DNA of 64,000 bases from Streptomyces kronopolitis (GCF_014646275.1 NZ_BMND01000001.1:310001-374000); one strand, 5' to 3'. Counted from the first letter of the stretch, positions 41,647 through 50,516 are shown. The notes: generated from the sequence alone by a model not told the origin. Program-made: numbers and translations.

Positions 41647-41664
41647 GTCCAATGTGGGCTTACC

Positions 41665-42195
41665 TCACAGTGCGCCGAAGAGGAGGTGGCTTGCGGAGTC
41701 GGCCGGGTCCTCATGGCAGTAGTACCGGGTGGCGGCGGTCATCAGCTGGTCCTTCGTCAGCTGTCCGCTCTGCTCGGTGAGCCGGTCGAAGGACGCCCCG
41801 GCCTCGGGCGCCGGGACGCCGATGGCGGCGAGGACCGCGACGAAGTCCTCCCTGCCGACCAGGCCGTCGTCGTCCCTGTCGGCGAGGTGGAAGCCGGCCT
41901 GGTAGAGCGGTCCGACCAGCGTGTCGAAGGTGTCGCTCACATGACGCAGGGCCTGGCGGAACTCGTCCTTGCTGATCCGGCCGTCCTCGTTGGCGTCGGC
42001 GGTGTCCCGCAGCGCCCGCCAGTAGTTCCGCATCTCGTCGGCGTACTTCTCGCCCTTCGCCGTCTTTTCCTCGGCGGCGGCATTCAGCACTCGGCCGGCC
42101 ATCAGCTCGAAGTCGTCCTCGCCGATCACCCCGTCACCGTTGGTGTCCAGCAAGGCGAAGAGCTTCTCGTACTTCTGATCCAGTAGTGCGCCCAT
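41665..42195 (-). CDS. EF-hand calcium-binding protein (calerythrin-like)
   Basis: A 176-residue four-EF-hand protein. Loops DTNGDGVIGEDD, DANEDGRISKDE and DRDDDGLVGRED have the expected 1-3-5-12 ligands. The fourth hand near the C-terminus (LTEQSGQLTKDQ) is degenerate. Size and layout match calerythrin of Saccharopolyspora. ATG at 42195 has GGAGG six bases upstream; the ATG four codons earlier overlaps that signal. First gene of an operon with the acyl-CoA oxidase-like gene and the P450, which suggests a calcium-responsive partner or buffer for the pathway (inference). Confidence 0.9.
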   Translation of the reverse strand: MGALLDQKYEKLFALLDTNGDGVIGEDDFELMAGRVLNAAAEEKTAKGEKYADEMRNYWRALRDTADANEDGRISKDEFRQALRHVSDTFDTLVGPLYQAGFHLADRDDDGLVGREDFVAVLAAIGVPAPEAGASFDRLTEQSGQLTKDQLMTAATRYYCHEDPADSASHLLFGAL

Positions 42196-42577
42196 ATAGC
42201 CCTCCATTGGCGGAAGTCTGCCCGAAGCAGGTTCGAGACTACTGGGAGGCAATCGGGTGAATCCATCCATCGCGAGGGTCTCGATCGAGTGAAGTGCGGC
42301 CGTTGCGATTGACGTAATTCTCGAATTTCTCACTGCCGGGAAGGCGTCCACGCCCGGGGGCGCCACCGCGGGCCTCGGCGAGGACGATGCCGCCCGCCCG
42401 CCGACGGCGAGTAGCGCGGCGCGAACCGTCCGGGGGCCTCATGAGATCCGCGGCGAACTCCCGCTCCAGACGTAGGTGCAGCCCGCTTGATCATCGGGTT
42501 CGTCGGGCAAGTAGATTCCCCTTGAACCGAGTTCCTACTACGACACCGGCGTCCCTCGCCGGAAGGAGGGATTCCCC
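42196..42577. other. 382-base divergent intergenic region
   Basis: Between the EF-hand operon (minus) and the D-Ala-D-Ala carboxypeptidase (plus). A possible plus-strand promoter is TTGATC (42487-42492), 19-base spacer, TAGATT (42512-42517), with a strong GGAAGGAGGG at 42560-42569 before the ATG. The middle part (42260-42330) is A+T-richer than average. No gene seen. Confidence 0.5.
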
Positions 42578-43621
42578 ATGGGTTCCCACGCCCGCCCCAA
42601 CCGAATACACCGCACCGGTGTCCGAATCGCGATGGTCGCACTTGTCGGCGCCGCACTGCCGATCAGCGCCGGCGGTCTCGCCGAGGCGGCCACGCCCGGT
42701 GCCACGCATTCCGCGGACGAGAACGGCCAGCAGGGGAGCGAGGCCGCCCGGCACCAGGGCGCGCAGCAGCAGTCCCAGGCTGCCCCGTCGGCGCAGGGCG
42801 TTGCCCGGAGCACGGCCGCTGACCCGCAGGACCAGGCCGCTCCTCAGATCAACACCGACCACGCCTTCCTCCTGGACGCCCGCGACGGCAGCCAGCAGCG
42901 GGAGTTGTGGAGCGGGGCCAAGGCGGACGAGAGCGTGCCGATGGCCAGCACCACCAAGATCATGACTGCCCTGGTGGTGCTCAAGCACCCGGAGTGGCTG
43001 AACCGGCAGATCAGGGTGAAGCAGGAGTACCGGGACTACGTCCAGAAGGTCGGCGGCAGCACCGCGGACCTCCAGACCGGCGACACGCTGAGCGTTCAGC
43101 AGCTGTTGCACGCCATGCTGATCCCGTCCGGCGACGACGCCGCGATGGCGCTGGCCGACAACCTCGGCTCCGGGGACAGCCAGGAGGCGCGGATCGCCGA
43201 TTTCGTGCGCCAGATGAACGTCGAGGCGCAGCAACTGGGCATGACCGGCACGAACTTCGACAGCTTCGACGGCATCTCGCAGGGCAACAACCACAGCACC
43301 GCCCGCGATCTGGCCAAGCTCGGCCAGCGTGCGATGCTGCAGCCGATGTTCGCCGACATCGTGAAGAACAAGCAGTTCAAGGCCGAGGCGCCGGCGGCCA
43401 ACGGCCACATCCGCTACTACACCTGGGACAACACCAACAAGCTGCTGACCAGCTACGACGGTGCCCTGGGCATCAAGACGGGCAGCGGCCCGGAGGACGG
43501 CTACTGCCTGGTGTTCGCCGCCAAGCGGGACAACCGCACCCTGGTCGGCGCGATCCTCAAGGACGACCAGGGCCGCTTCGACGACGCGGCCAAGATGCTC
43601 GACTGGGGCTTCGCCCACTGA
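42578..43621 (+). CDS. D-alanyl-D-alanine carboxypeptidase (S11 family), secreted
   Basis: A 347-residue low-molecular-weight penicillin-binding protein. Signal peptide of residues 1-38 (basic, hydrophobic, AEAA cleavage region), a Gln/Ala/Ser-rich linker (40-90), then the S11 peptidase domain. Active-site tetrad S124-T-T-K127 in ASTTKIMT, second motif SGD at 184-186 where SxN is usual, and KTG in GIKTGSG. It trims the terminal D-Ala of peptidoglycan stem peptides. ATG follows GGAAGGAGGG. It converges with the unknown gene at 43725 across a strong bidirectional hairpin. Confidence 0.9.
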   Translation: MGSHARPNRIHRTGVRIAMVALVGAALPISAGGLAEAATPGATHSADENGQQGSEAARHQGAQQQSQAAPSAQGVARSTAADPQDQAAPQINTDHAFLLDARDGSQQRELWSGAKADESVPMASTTKIMTALVVLKHPEWLNRQIRVKQEYRDYVQKVGGSTADLQTGDTLSVQQLLHAMLIPSGDDAAMALADNLGSGDSQEARIADFVRQMNVEAQQLGMTGTNFDSFDGISQGNNHSTARDLAKLGQRAMLQPMFADIVKNKQFKAEAPAANGHIRYYTWDNTNKLLTSYDGALGIKTGSGPEDGYCLVFAAKRDNRTLVGAILKDDQGRFDDAAKMLDWGFAH

Positions 43622-43655
43622 GCGGGCAGCGCCCCCGCCCCTGAGCGGACACCAC

Positions 43656-43705
43656 GTGCGGCACGGCCGGACCTCCACTCCAGGACGCGTCCGGCCGTGC
43701 CGCAC
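43656..43705. terminator. Bidirectional hairpin terminator
   Basis: GTGCGGCACGGCCGGAC (43656-43672) and GTCCGGCCGTGCCGCAC (43689-43705): perfect 17-bp stem, 16-base loop, centred between the convergent carboxypeptidase and the gene at 43725. Confidence 0.88.
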
Positions 43706-43724
43706 AGGGCGAAGACGGTGTGCG

Positions 43725-44261
43725 TCAGTCCTGGCTCGCCCTGGACAGTGCGTCGGTGATCAAGCGGGTGGCGAAGTCGTGGTCGTCGGCGATCCGGTTG
43801 AGGTGCTCGGCGAGCAGGACGACCAGGGCCTCCAGGGGGTTCATCTCGACCTCGCGCCAGCTTCCGTACTGCGCGCGCCACAGGTTGGGGCTCAGGCCGG
43901 TGCCCGCGGCGATGAGCAGGCCGGCCATGGTGGGGATGACCTCGGGGCGGAAGGTCTTGGGCATCATGCGCATCGTGGCCACGAGGCTGGGCACCGAGTA
44001 CTCGATGACGTCCTTGTCGTGGTCCTCGCAGGCCGTCCGCAGCCACTTCATGAACATGTAGATGAGCGTGCACGCGCCGTCCAGCAGCTCGTCGACCCCG
44101 GTGGGGCCCATGGACGCGGCGAAGTGGTCGAGCATCTGCTGCTGTTCGGGGTCGGTCTCGGTCTTGTTCTCGTAGAGGGCCTTGAGCCGAGAGTCGATCA
44201 TCATGAGCGCCGCGCCCACATCGCCGGCGGGAGCGTACTCGGGGTCACAGGGCGACGACAC
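43725..44261 (-). CDS. Hypothetical helical protein
   Basis: A 178-residue protein with no signal peptide, predicted mainly helical, moderately hydrophobic. Features are MMIDSRLKALYENKTETDPEQQQMLDHFAASMGPTG near the N-terminus, a short hydrophobic stretch TLIYMFMKWL, and EMNPLEALVVLLAEHLNRIADDHDFATRLI near the end. I do not recognise a family. GTG at 44261 with AGGAGGAG upstream is convincing. Monocistronic, ending at the shared terminator. Confidence 0.72.
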   Translation of the reverse strand: MSSPCDPEYAPAGDVGAALMMIDSRLKALYENKTETDPEQQQMLDHFAASMGPTGVDELLDGACTLIYMFMKWLRTACEDHDKDVIEYSVPSLVATMRMMPKTFRPEVIPTMAGLLIAAGTGLSPNLWRAQYGSWREVEMNPLEALVVLLAEHLNRIADDHDFATRLITDALSRASQD

Positions 44262-44533
44262 AGGACTCCTCCTCGTATGACCGCAGCGGGTAACGCGGTG
44301 TGCCCGTACGGTAGACCGCCGATCGGGCGGAAGGCGGGCGAATCCCGACGGATGACATTCGGTAGCTGGACTCCTCGGCCTTCGACTGCACTCGCGTCAG
44401 GGTTCGTGGTATGGGCAACGGTCACCGCGGCGATCACTTCGCTCCGCTGCTGCCCCGGCAGGACATTTGTCATCTCCAGGAAGGTGACGCGCGGCTCTGC
44501 AGGCCGGCTGCCGGTCCTCGTAGGCTTCATGGC

Positions 44534-44755
44534 ATGTTCAAATCTCACAAAGTCGGACGAGACGACTCCTGGGAAGGCACCGTCGTCAAGGCGTCCCGGG
44601 GCATGCTCGACGGTTCGAATATGTATCACTTCGTCGAGGTTCGTCTTGCCGAGGGGGACGTGGTGAAGGTCCGGATCAGCCGTCGGCTCTGGAAGTCGAT
44701 CGCGGTCGGCGATCGGATCGTCAAGCGGCCGGGCGCCGATCCGGTCAAGGGCTAG
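44534..44755 (+). CDS. Small conserved hypothetical protein, beta-rich
   Basis: A 73-residue protein: MFKSHKVGRDDSWEGTVVKASRG, then NMYHFVEVRLAEGDVVKVRISRRLW and KSIAVGDRIVKRPG. The alternation of short hydrophobic strands suggests a small OB- or SH3-like beta barrel. I do not assign a function. The ATG at 44534 is the natural start: upstream in-frame residues are Pro/Arg-rich and look non-coding. It is followed by a strong hairpin. The 272 bases before it (44262-44533) hold only promoter DNA. Confidence 0.72.
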   Translation: MFKSHKVGRDDSWEGTVVKASRGMLDGSNMYHFVEVRLAEGDVVKVRISRRLWKSIAVGDRIVKRPGADPVKG

Positions 44756-44766
44756 CCATGCACAGC

Positions 44767-44803
44767 GGGTGTAGCCGGCGCGCGGGGGGCGCCAGCTACA
44801 CCC
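44767..44803. terminator. Bidirectional hairpin terminator
   Basis: GGGTGTAGC-C-GGCGC (44767-44781) pairs with GCGCC-A-GCTACACCC (44789-44803), one mismatch, 7-base loop, between the convergent small gene and the permease gene. Confidence 0.82.
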
Positions 44804-44835
44804 AGCCGTTCGCGCAGATGCCGCGGCGGCCCTGT

Positions 44836-46746
44836 TCACCGTCCCTCTGGCGCCTTCAGCCGGAAGCGCAGTCGGCAGATCGCCGCGTCGGTGTCCCGTC
44901 GGACCGCGTGGGCCACGACCGCGCCGCGCTGGTTCTGGAGCAGCCGCTGCCAGAGGCGGGCGGGTTCGGCTTCCGGGATCAGGACGGTGACACGGGTACC
45001 GGGGCGGCGCGCCGACAGGTCGGTGACGAAGCCGGCGATCGGGCGGCCGAGGGAGCGGGTCGTGGAGGGGAGTTCGCGCAGCTCCACGCCGGGGTTCCAG
45101 AGTTCCCAGTCGCGGCGCAGGGCCTCGGCGGCCGGGCGGTCCTCGGGCCCGCCGTAGGTGACGGTGACGGCCACCACCTCGTCGCCCAGGGACACCGCCG
45201 CGTTCAGGGCCTCGCAGGTGAGCCGGGACAGGTGGGAGACGGGGACGATGACGAGGGAGTGGGCGCGGCGCGGGGTCAGGGGCACCCGGCCCAGGTCCAG
45301 GCGTTCGTCGATCCGTGCGTAGGCCCGGTGCACGGCCTCGAAGGTGAGGACCAGCACGGGCAGTGCGAGGAGGACGAGCCAGGCGCCCTCGGTGAACTTG
45401 GTAGCGGTGACGACGACCGCCGAGACGCCGGTGAGCAGCGCGCCGAGGCCGTTGAGCAGGGTGTTGCCGCGCCAACCGGGGGAGCGTGCGAGGCGCCAGT
45501 GCCGGACCATGCCGATCTGGCAGATCGTGAAGCCGACGAAGACACCGATGGCGAAGAGCGGTACGAGGGTGTTGACGTCGCCGCCGGAGAAGGCCAGGAG
45601 GGCCGCCGCGACGGCGGCGAGGGCCAGCACACCGTGCCGGTGGACCTGGCGGTCCGCCTTCAGACCGAAGACGTGCGGAAGATAGTTGTCCCGGGCGAGC
45701 AGCCCCATGAGGACGGGCAGGCCGCCGAAGGAGGTGTTCGCGGCCAGCGCGAGGAGCGTCATGGTGGCGAACTGGACGACGTAGAAAGCCCAGTTGTGGC
45801 CGAGCGAGGCGTCCGCCAGCTGGGCGAGGACGGTGACGCCCGCGACCGGCTGGAGGTGGAAGCGGCCGATGAGGACCGACAGGCCGATCAGCATCACCCC
45901 GAGCAGCGCGCCGAGCGCGACCTCCGTCCGCTGGGCGCGCCGGGCGGCCGGGGCACGGAACGACGGCACCGCGTTGGCGACCGCCTCGACCCCGGTCAGC
46001 GCCGAGCAGCCGGCGGCGAACGCCTTGAGCAGCAGCAGGGCGCCGACCGCGGTGGCCTGGGGCGCGAGGGCGGAGGGGTGTCCGTCGGCGGTGACGGTGG
46101 AGGCGGGCGCGGTACGGAAGAGGCCGACGACGACCATCGTCAGCACCGCGCCGATGAAGACCGCGGTGGGGACGAGGAACGCCTTGGCCGAGTCGACGAT
46201 CCCGCGCAGGTTGAGGGCCGTGATCAGGGCCAGGACCCCGAGGCAGATCGCGACGCGGTCGTTGTAGAGGGCGGGCAACGCCGAGGTCAGGGCCGCTACG
46301 CCGGCGGTCACCGAAACGGCGACGTTGAGGACGTAGTCGAGGACGAGGGAGGCCGCGGAGAACAGGGCGGCGCGCCGGCCGAGGTGGGTCCTGGCGACCG
46401 CGTACGAGCCGCCGCCGTCGGGGAACGCGGCGATCACCTGGCGGTAGGAGGCGACCAGTACGGCCAGCAGCGCGGCGATGGCGAGCGTGACGGGGAGGGT
46501 GAAGCCGAGGCCGTAGCCGCCGGCCGCGGCCAGGACCAGGACGATCGACTCGGGGCCGTACGCGACGGATGCCATGGCGTCCAGGGACAGCGCGGCCAGG
46601 CCCTGGAGGGCGGTGAGGCGGTGGCGGGCGTCGGGCTCCGGAGCCGGGCTGCTCCCGGGCCCGGCGGGCGTCGTATCCGGTGGTTCTTCCGGTTGGCCGT
46701 CGTGTCGGGCGCCGGACCGGCCGCCGGGCCGGGAGACCGTCGACAT
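44836..46746 (-). CDS. APC-superfamily amino acid/cation permease
   Basis: A 636-residue transporter. A disordered Pro/Ser-rich N-terminus (1-45) precedes about 12 membrane segments (residues 50-490) beginning LQGLAALSLDAMASVAYGPESIVLVLAAAG, the APC TM1 unwound motif. A cytoplasmic C-terminal domain of about 140 residues (SLVIVPVSHLSRLTCEALNAAVSLGDEVVAVTVTYGG) resembles a universal-stress-type fold seen in KimA/DUF-type APC potassium or amino acid permeases. ATG at 46746 has GGAGGTG upstream. Substrate not predictable. Confidence 0.85.
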   Translation of the reverse strand: MSTVSRPGGRSGARHDGQPEEPPDTTPAGPGSSPAPEPDARHRLTALQGLAALSLDAMASVAYGPESIVLVLAAAGGYGLGFTLPVTLAIAALLAVLVASYRQVIAAFPDGGGSYAVARTHLGRRAALFSAASLVLDYVLNVAVSVTAGVAALTSALPALYNDRVAICLGVLALITALNLRGIVDSAKAFLVPTAVFIGAVLTMVVVGLFRTAPASTVTADGHPSALAPQATAVGALLLLKAFAAGCSALTGVEAVANAVPSFRAPAARRAQRTEVALGALLGVMLIGLSVLIGRFHLQPVAGVTVLAQLADASLGHNWAFYVVQFATMTLLALAANTSFGGLPVLMGLLARDNYLPHVFGLKADRQVHRHGVLALAAVAAALLAFSGGDVNTLVPLFAIGVFVGFTICQIGMVRHWRLARSPGWRGNTLLNGLGALLTGVSAVVVTATKFTEGAWLVLLALPVLVLTFEAVHRAYARIDERLDLGRVPLTPRRAHSLVIVPVSHLSRLTCEALNAAVSLGDEVVAVTVTYGGPEDRPAAEALRRDWELWNPGVELRELPSTTRSLGRPIAGFVTDLSARRPGTRVTVLIPEAEPARLWQRLLQNQRGAVVAHAVRRDTDAAICRLRFRLKAPEGR

Positions 46747-46960
46747 CGTTCGTCCACCTCCGTACCGCACCGTGGTGCAGTGCTGCTGTGCTGCTGTTGG
46801 GCCAGCTCAGAGTGCGGGGCGAAGCGGCGGCGGGCGGGGAGCCTTGGCGCCTCCTTGACGGGGGAGGGGGGCTTCTTCACTCGTTGTTGACGGGACGGGG
46901 GCGGCGTTCTGGCAGTGCGCCCGGCCCCGTCACGCTGGTGGGCGTGTGCCGGGACCGGGC

Positions 46961-47698
46961 CTATCGCTCGACATGCCTCAGTGCGCAGTCGCCGCACAGG
47001 CCGCCGCCCGGCACGCGGTAGTACAGGCAGCAACTGTTCCGTGAGAAGGCAGGGGTGACGGGATCGAACGTTCCGGTGTCGCGCAGCGGTGCGGTGTCGA
47101 GCAAGGAGGCCGTCAGTGTCACGGCTCGTTCCGCCGCTTCCCGGTGGCCGCGTCCGGAACACCAACCGTGCAGCACGCGGAGGGTGCCGACCAGGGCGGA
47201 GGCGGCGTTGCCCCACAGCAACCGCGGGGAGACCGGGGAAACGGCGCCGAGGGCGCGGTGCAGGGGCTCCAGGTGGTGGTGCACAACGGCTTCCGCCAGC
47301 CGGGTCGTCAGCGCTTCGTTCGAGGCCGTCGTCAGGGCGGTCGGTGCGGGAAGCCAGATTTCCTCGGGTGTGCTGCGGTCCGGGTGCCACCACAGGGTGT
47401 CGGCGTCGAGATCGGGGACGTCTCCGGCCAGCACGGCCGGTCCGAGGGCGATCGACCACAGGCGGCCGGCGAGTCCCTGGTAGACGAGGGAGGCGGCAAC
47501 CCGCCTCTCCGCTGTGCCGAGCCGGGTGGCGACCGTCTCCACCCGGTGGCTCAGTGCCGGTGAGACGCCCTCCCGGTACACCTCCGCGAACGGGAGGAAT
47601 CCCTGTTCGCGCGGTGCCCCGGCCCGGGTCCGCACGGAGAAGAACGGGCCCACGGCGGCGGCGCGGCCGAGTGCGGTGGTCATCGGCTGTTGCGGCAC
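46961..47698 (-). CDS. FhuF-like (2Fe-2S) ferric-siderophore reductase-type protein
   Basis: A 245-residue protein with the C-terminal FhuF signature NSCCLYYRVPGGGLCGDCAL, i.e. CC-x10-C-x2-C, which binds a 2Fe-2S cluster. Such proteins reduce ferric siderophores in the cytoplasm. No siderophore transporter or biosynthesis gene is adjacent. GTG at 47698 is preceded by GAGGAG at 6-base spacing; an ATG seven codons earlier lacks a signal. Regulation by iron is expected, but no DmdR box was found by eye. Confidence 0.82.
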   Translation of the reverse strand: MPQQPMTTALGRAAAVGPFFSVRTRAGAPREQGFLPFAEVYREGVSPALSHRVETVATRLGTAERRVAASLVYQGLAGRLWSIALGPAVLAGDVPDLDADTLWWHPDRSTPEEIWLPAPTALTTASNEALTTRLAEAVVHHHLEPLHRALGAVSPVSPRLLWGNAASALVGTLRVLHGWCSGRGHREAAERAVTLTASLLDTAPLRDTGTFDPVTPAFSRNSCCLYYRVPGGGLCGDCALRHVER

Positions 47699-47877
47699 CG
47701 GTTCTCCTCGATTCGGCATGGGGTGTCCGGCCCGGATCGTAGCTGCCGGACCGACGCGGGTGCGCGCCGCGTCGGTGCCGGCCCACCTCGTCCCGGTACT
47801 CCGCGGGTGTGCGCTTCCGCTGGATGACCGGCTGGAACGCCCCGTCGTACCCGGCGGCGCGAGGAGGACTTCGCGGC

Positions 47878-47915
47878 GGGGCGCGGAACGGCCTCAGTCG
47901 TCCGTTCCGCGCCCC
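47878..47915 (-). terminator. Perfect 14-bp hairpin after the malate synthase fusion gene
   Basis: GGGGCGCGGAACGG (47878-47891) and CCGTTCCGCGCCCC (47902-47915), 10-base loop, about 50 bases beyond the stop at 47965 on the minus strand. A smaller stem CCGGGT/ACCCGG (47930-47947) sits between. Confidence 0.85.
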
Positions 47916-47964
47916 GTTCCGCACACCGGCCGGGTCCCTCAACCCGGCGGCGACCCAGGGGCCC

Positions 47965-50433
47965 TCAGCCCTGGTCGTAGGTGTGGAACCCGCGCCCCGT
48001 CTTTCGGCCGAGCAGTCCGGCCTCCACCATGCGTTGCAGCAGTGGCGGCGGGGCGTAGAGGGGTTCCTTGAACTCGTCGTAGAGGGACTGGGCGATGGAG
48101 GCCACGGTGTCCAGGCCGATCAGGTCGGCGAGCTTCAGCGGGCCCATCGGGTGGGCGCAGCCCAGTTCCATGCCCGCGTCCACGTCGGCGGCGGTGGCGA
48201 ACCCGGACTCGGCCATCCGGACGGCCGAGAGGAGATACGGCACGAGCAGGGCGTTGACGACGAAGCCGGCCCGGTCCTGGGACCGTACGACCGTCTTCGC
48301 CAGCGTGCCGGTGACGAATTCCTCGGCGGTGGTGATCGTCGCTGCCGAGGTGTGCAGGGAGGTGACGACCTCGACCAGCGGCAGCACCGGGACCGGATTG
48401 AAGAAGTGCAGCCCCAGGACGCGGTCCGCGCGGCGGGTGGCCATGCCCAGCCGCATGACGGGTATGGCCGAGGTGTTGGTCGCCAGGATCGCCTCCTCGT
48501 CCTCGACGACCTTGTCGAGGGCGGTGAAGACCTCCGTTTTGGCCTCGGTGTTCTCGACGATGGCCTCGATGACGAGCTGCCGGTCGGCGAGGTCGTCGAG
48601 ACTGCCGGTGACGACCGTCCGGGCGAGGGCGTCCTCGGCCGAGATGCGGTCCAGCTTGCCGCGCTGGACGGCGCGTTCGAGGGACCTGGCCACGCGCTCG
48701 TGGGCAGCGCGGGCCGCGGTCGCATCGGCCTCGCAGAGCACGGTGTCGAGGCCGGCGCGGGCGCACACCTCGGCGATACCGGCGCCCATCTGGCCGCCGC
48801 CGACGACTCCGACCCGCCGGATCGCGGGGTTCGGTGCGGCGCTCATGCCGTGACCCCGGCCCGCTGCACGAGGTGGGGCGTAGGCGTCCGGAGTGAAGAA
48901 GGCGGTCAACTCCCGTGTCAGAGCGTTCCGTTCGAAGATTTCCCGCACCTCGTCGATCCGTGCCCAGGGGTACTCGGCTCCCAGCCGGGCGAGCTCCTCG
49001 TCGAGGAGGCCGAGCACGGTGTCCCGGTCGACGGCACCGTGGCGCAGCCACTGCCAGATCTGCGCCCGGGCGATCTCGGCGGCCGCCGCGTCCTCCATCA
49101 GCCCGTCGAGCGCCACGGCTCCGGTGCCGCGCAGCCATGCGTCGAAGTAGCGCAGGGCGGCCGCGATGTTGGCGCGCACCCCGTCCTCGGTGGGCGGTCC
49201 CGCCGTGCGCCGCACGGCCAGCAGTGCGTCGGCCGAGACCTCGACGTCCTCCCGGGTGCGGTCGATCTGGTGCGGCCGTCCGCCCAACACGTTGTCGAAG
49301 ATCTCGCGGCAGAAGGGGACGAGCCCGGGGTGGGCGACCCAGGTCCCGTCGAAGCCGTCCTCGGCTTCGCGCTCCTTGTCGAGCCGCACCGTGGCGAGCG
49401 CGGCCTCGTGGGCCTGCGCGTCGTGGCCGGGCACCTGCGCGGTCATGCCGCCGATGGCGTGTGCGCCGCGCTTGTGGCAGGTGCGCACGAGCAGCTCCGT
49501 GTAGGCGCGCAGGAAGGGCGCCGTCATGGTGACCCGCTTCCGGTCGGGGAGCGAGAAGTCGGGGCGGTGCGCGAAGATCTTGATCAGGCTGAAGAGGTAG
49601 TCCCAGCGGCCGGCGTTGAGGCCCGCGCTGTGCTCGCGCAGCTCGTAGAGGATCTCCTCCATCTCGAAGGCCGCGGTGACCGTCTCGATCAGCACGGTGG
49701 CCCGAATGGTGCCCTGGGGGATGCCGAGCAGATCCTGGGCGAGCACGAACACGTCGTTCCACAGGCGGGCGTCGTAGGCGTTCTCCAGCTTGGGGAGGTA
49801 GAAGTACGGGCCGGAGCCGGCGTCGATCTGGCGTTGCGCGCAGTGGAAGAAGTACAGGCCGAAATCGACGAGCGAGGCGGGCACGGGACGGCCGTCGACG
49901 AGGAGGTGGTCCTCGGTGAGGTGCCAGCCGCGGGGACGGACGACGATGGTTGCCAGCTGTGCGCCGAGCCGGTACTCGGTGCCGTCCGGGGCCGTGAAGT
50001 CGATGCGGCGCTCGATGGCGTCCAGCAGATTGAGCTGACCGCCGATGATGTTTTCCCAGGTGGGGGAGGTGGCATCCTCGAAGTCGGCCAGCCAGACCTG
50101 CGCCCCGGAGTTGAGCGCCTCGACCGTCATCCGGCGCTCCGGCGGCCCGGTGATCTCCACCCGCCGGTCCGTGAGACCCGGTGCGGGCGGGGCGACCCGC
50201 CAGTGCGGGTCGGCGCGGAGGGCGGAGGTGGCCAGGGAGAAGTCGAGGGGGGACCCCGATGAGAGGCGCAGCGCCCGGCGACGCCGTTCGGTGTGGATGC
50301 CGCGGTAGCGGTCGGCGAAGGCATGGGCGAGGCGCCCGAGGAAATCGAGGGCGGCGGGCGTGAGGATCTCGTCGAAGCGGTCGCCCGCCGCGCCGAGCAC
50401 CTGGACACGGCTGGTCAATTCGGTGGTGGTCAT
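47965..50433 (-). CDS. aceB: Malate synthase A fused to 3-hydroxybutyryl-CoA dehydrogenase
   Basis: An 822-residue single frame. Residues 1-535 are malate synthase A (glyoxylate plus acetyl-CoA to malate): ADFEDATSPTWEN, ATVLIETVTAAFEMEEI, IGGMTAQVPG and GFDGTWVAHPGLVPF, ending in the normal FFTPDAY C-terminus. A linker of about 15 residues (APPRAAGRGHG) leads to residues 549-822, a complete 3-hydroxyacyl-CoA dehydrogenase (GVVGGGQMGAGIAEV, VIEAIVENTEAKTEVF, LGLHFFNPVPVLPLVEVV). In other streptomycetes these are adjacent separate genes. Internal ATG at about 48846 could also start the second enzyme, but only weak ribosome-binding sequence precedes it. A sequencing frameshift fusing two genes cannot be excluded. 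Confidence 0.85.
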   Translation of the reverse strand: MTTTELTSRVQVLGAAGDRFDEILTPAALDFLGRLAHAFADRYRGIHTERRRRALRLSSGSPLDFSLATSALRADPHWRVAPPAPGLTDRRVEITGPPERRMTVEALNSGAQVWLADFEDATSPTWENIIGGQLNLLDAIERRIDFTAPDGTEYRLGAQLATIVVRPRGWHLTEDHLLVDGRPVPASLVDFGLYFFHCAQRQIDAGSGPYFYLPKLENAYDARLWNDVFVLAQDLLGIPQGTIRATVLIETVTAAFEMEEILYELREHSAGLNAGRWDYLFSLIKIFAHRPDFSLPDRKRVTMTAPFLRAYTELLVRTCHKRGAHAIGGMTAQVPGHDAQAHEAALATVRLDKEREAEDGFDGTWVAHPGLVPFCREIFDNVLGGRPHQIDRTREDVEVSADALLAVRRTAGPPTEDGVRANIAAALRYFDAWLRGTGAVALDGLMEDAAAAEIARAQIWQWLRHGAVDRDTVLGLLDEELARLGAEYPWARIDEVREIFERNALTRELTAFFTPDAYAPPRAAGRGHGMSAAPNPAIRRVGVVGGGQMGAGIAEVCARAGLDTVLCEADATAARAAHERVARSLERAVQRGKLDRISAEDALARTVVTGSLDDLADRQLVIEAIVENTEAKTEVFTALDKVVEDEEAILATNTSAIPVMRLGMATRRADRVLGLHFFNPVPVLPLVEVVTSLHTSAATITTAEEFVTGTLAKTVVRSQDRAGFVVNALLVPYLLSAVRMAESGFATAADVDAGMELGCAHPMGPLKLADLIGLDTVASIAQSLYDEFKEPLYAPPPLLQRMVEAGLLGRKTGRGFHTYDQG

Positions 50434-50473
50434 CGCATCTCCTCAACGGGCTGAGCGGGGGAGCGGGGTGGTG

Positions 50474-50516
50474 GGGGCCGGACGGAGACGGTCGTCCGGC
50501 CCCTGTCTGCAGACAG
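50474..50516 (-). terminator. Tandem hairpins between aceA and aceB
   Basis: GGGGCCGGACG (50474-50484) with CGTCCGGCCCC (50493-50503), 8-base loop, plus the perfect palindrome CTGTCTGCAGACAG (50503-50516) just after the aceA stop. In the 86-base gap of an otherwise co-directional pair, these may cause partial termination or mRNA processing. Confidence 0.65.

Noticed and set aside
44201..45475. 424-codon minus-strand frame around the small gene at 44534
   Set aside because: It overlaps the permease gene and the small plus-strand gene, and encodes Arg/Pro-rich sequence without homology.
44758..46890. Long plus-strand frame opposite the permease gene
   Set aside because: Glu/Gly/Asp-rich shadow of a membrane protein; no recognisable domain.
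48846..50433. Treating malate synthase and the dehydrogenase as two separate genes
   Set aside because: No stop codon separates them in the given sequence; the fusion is reported, with the sequencing-error caveat.
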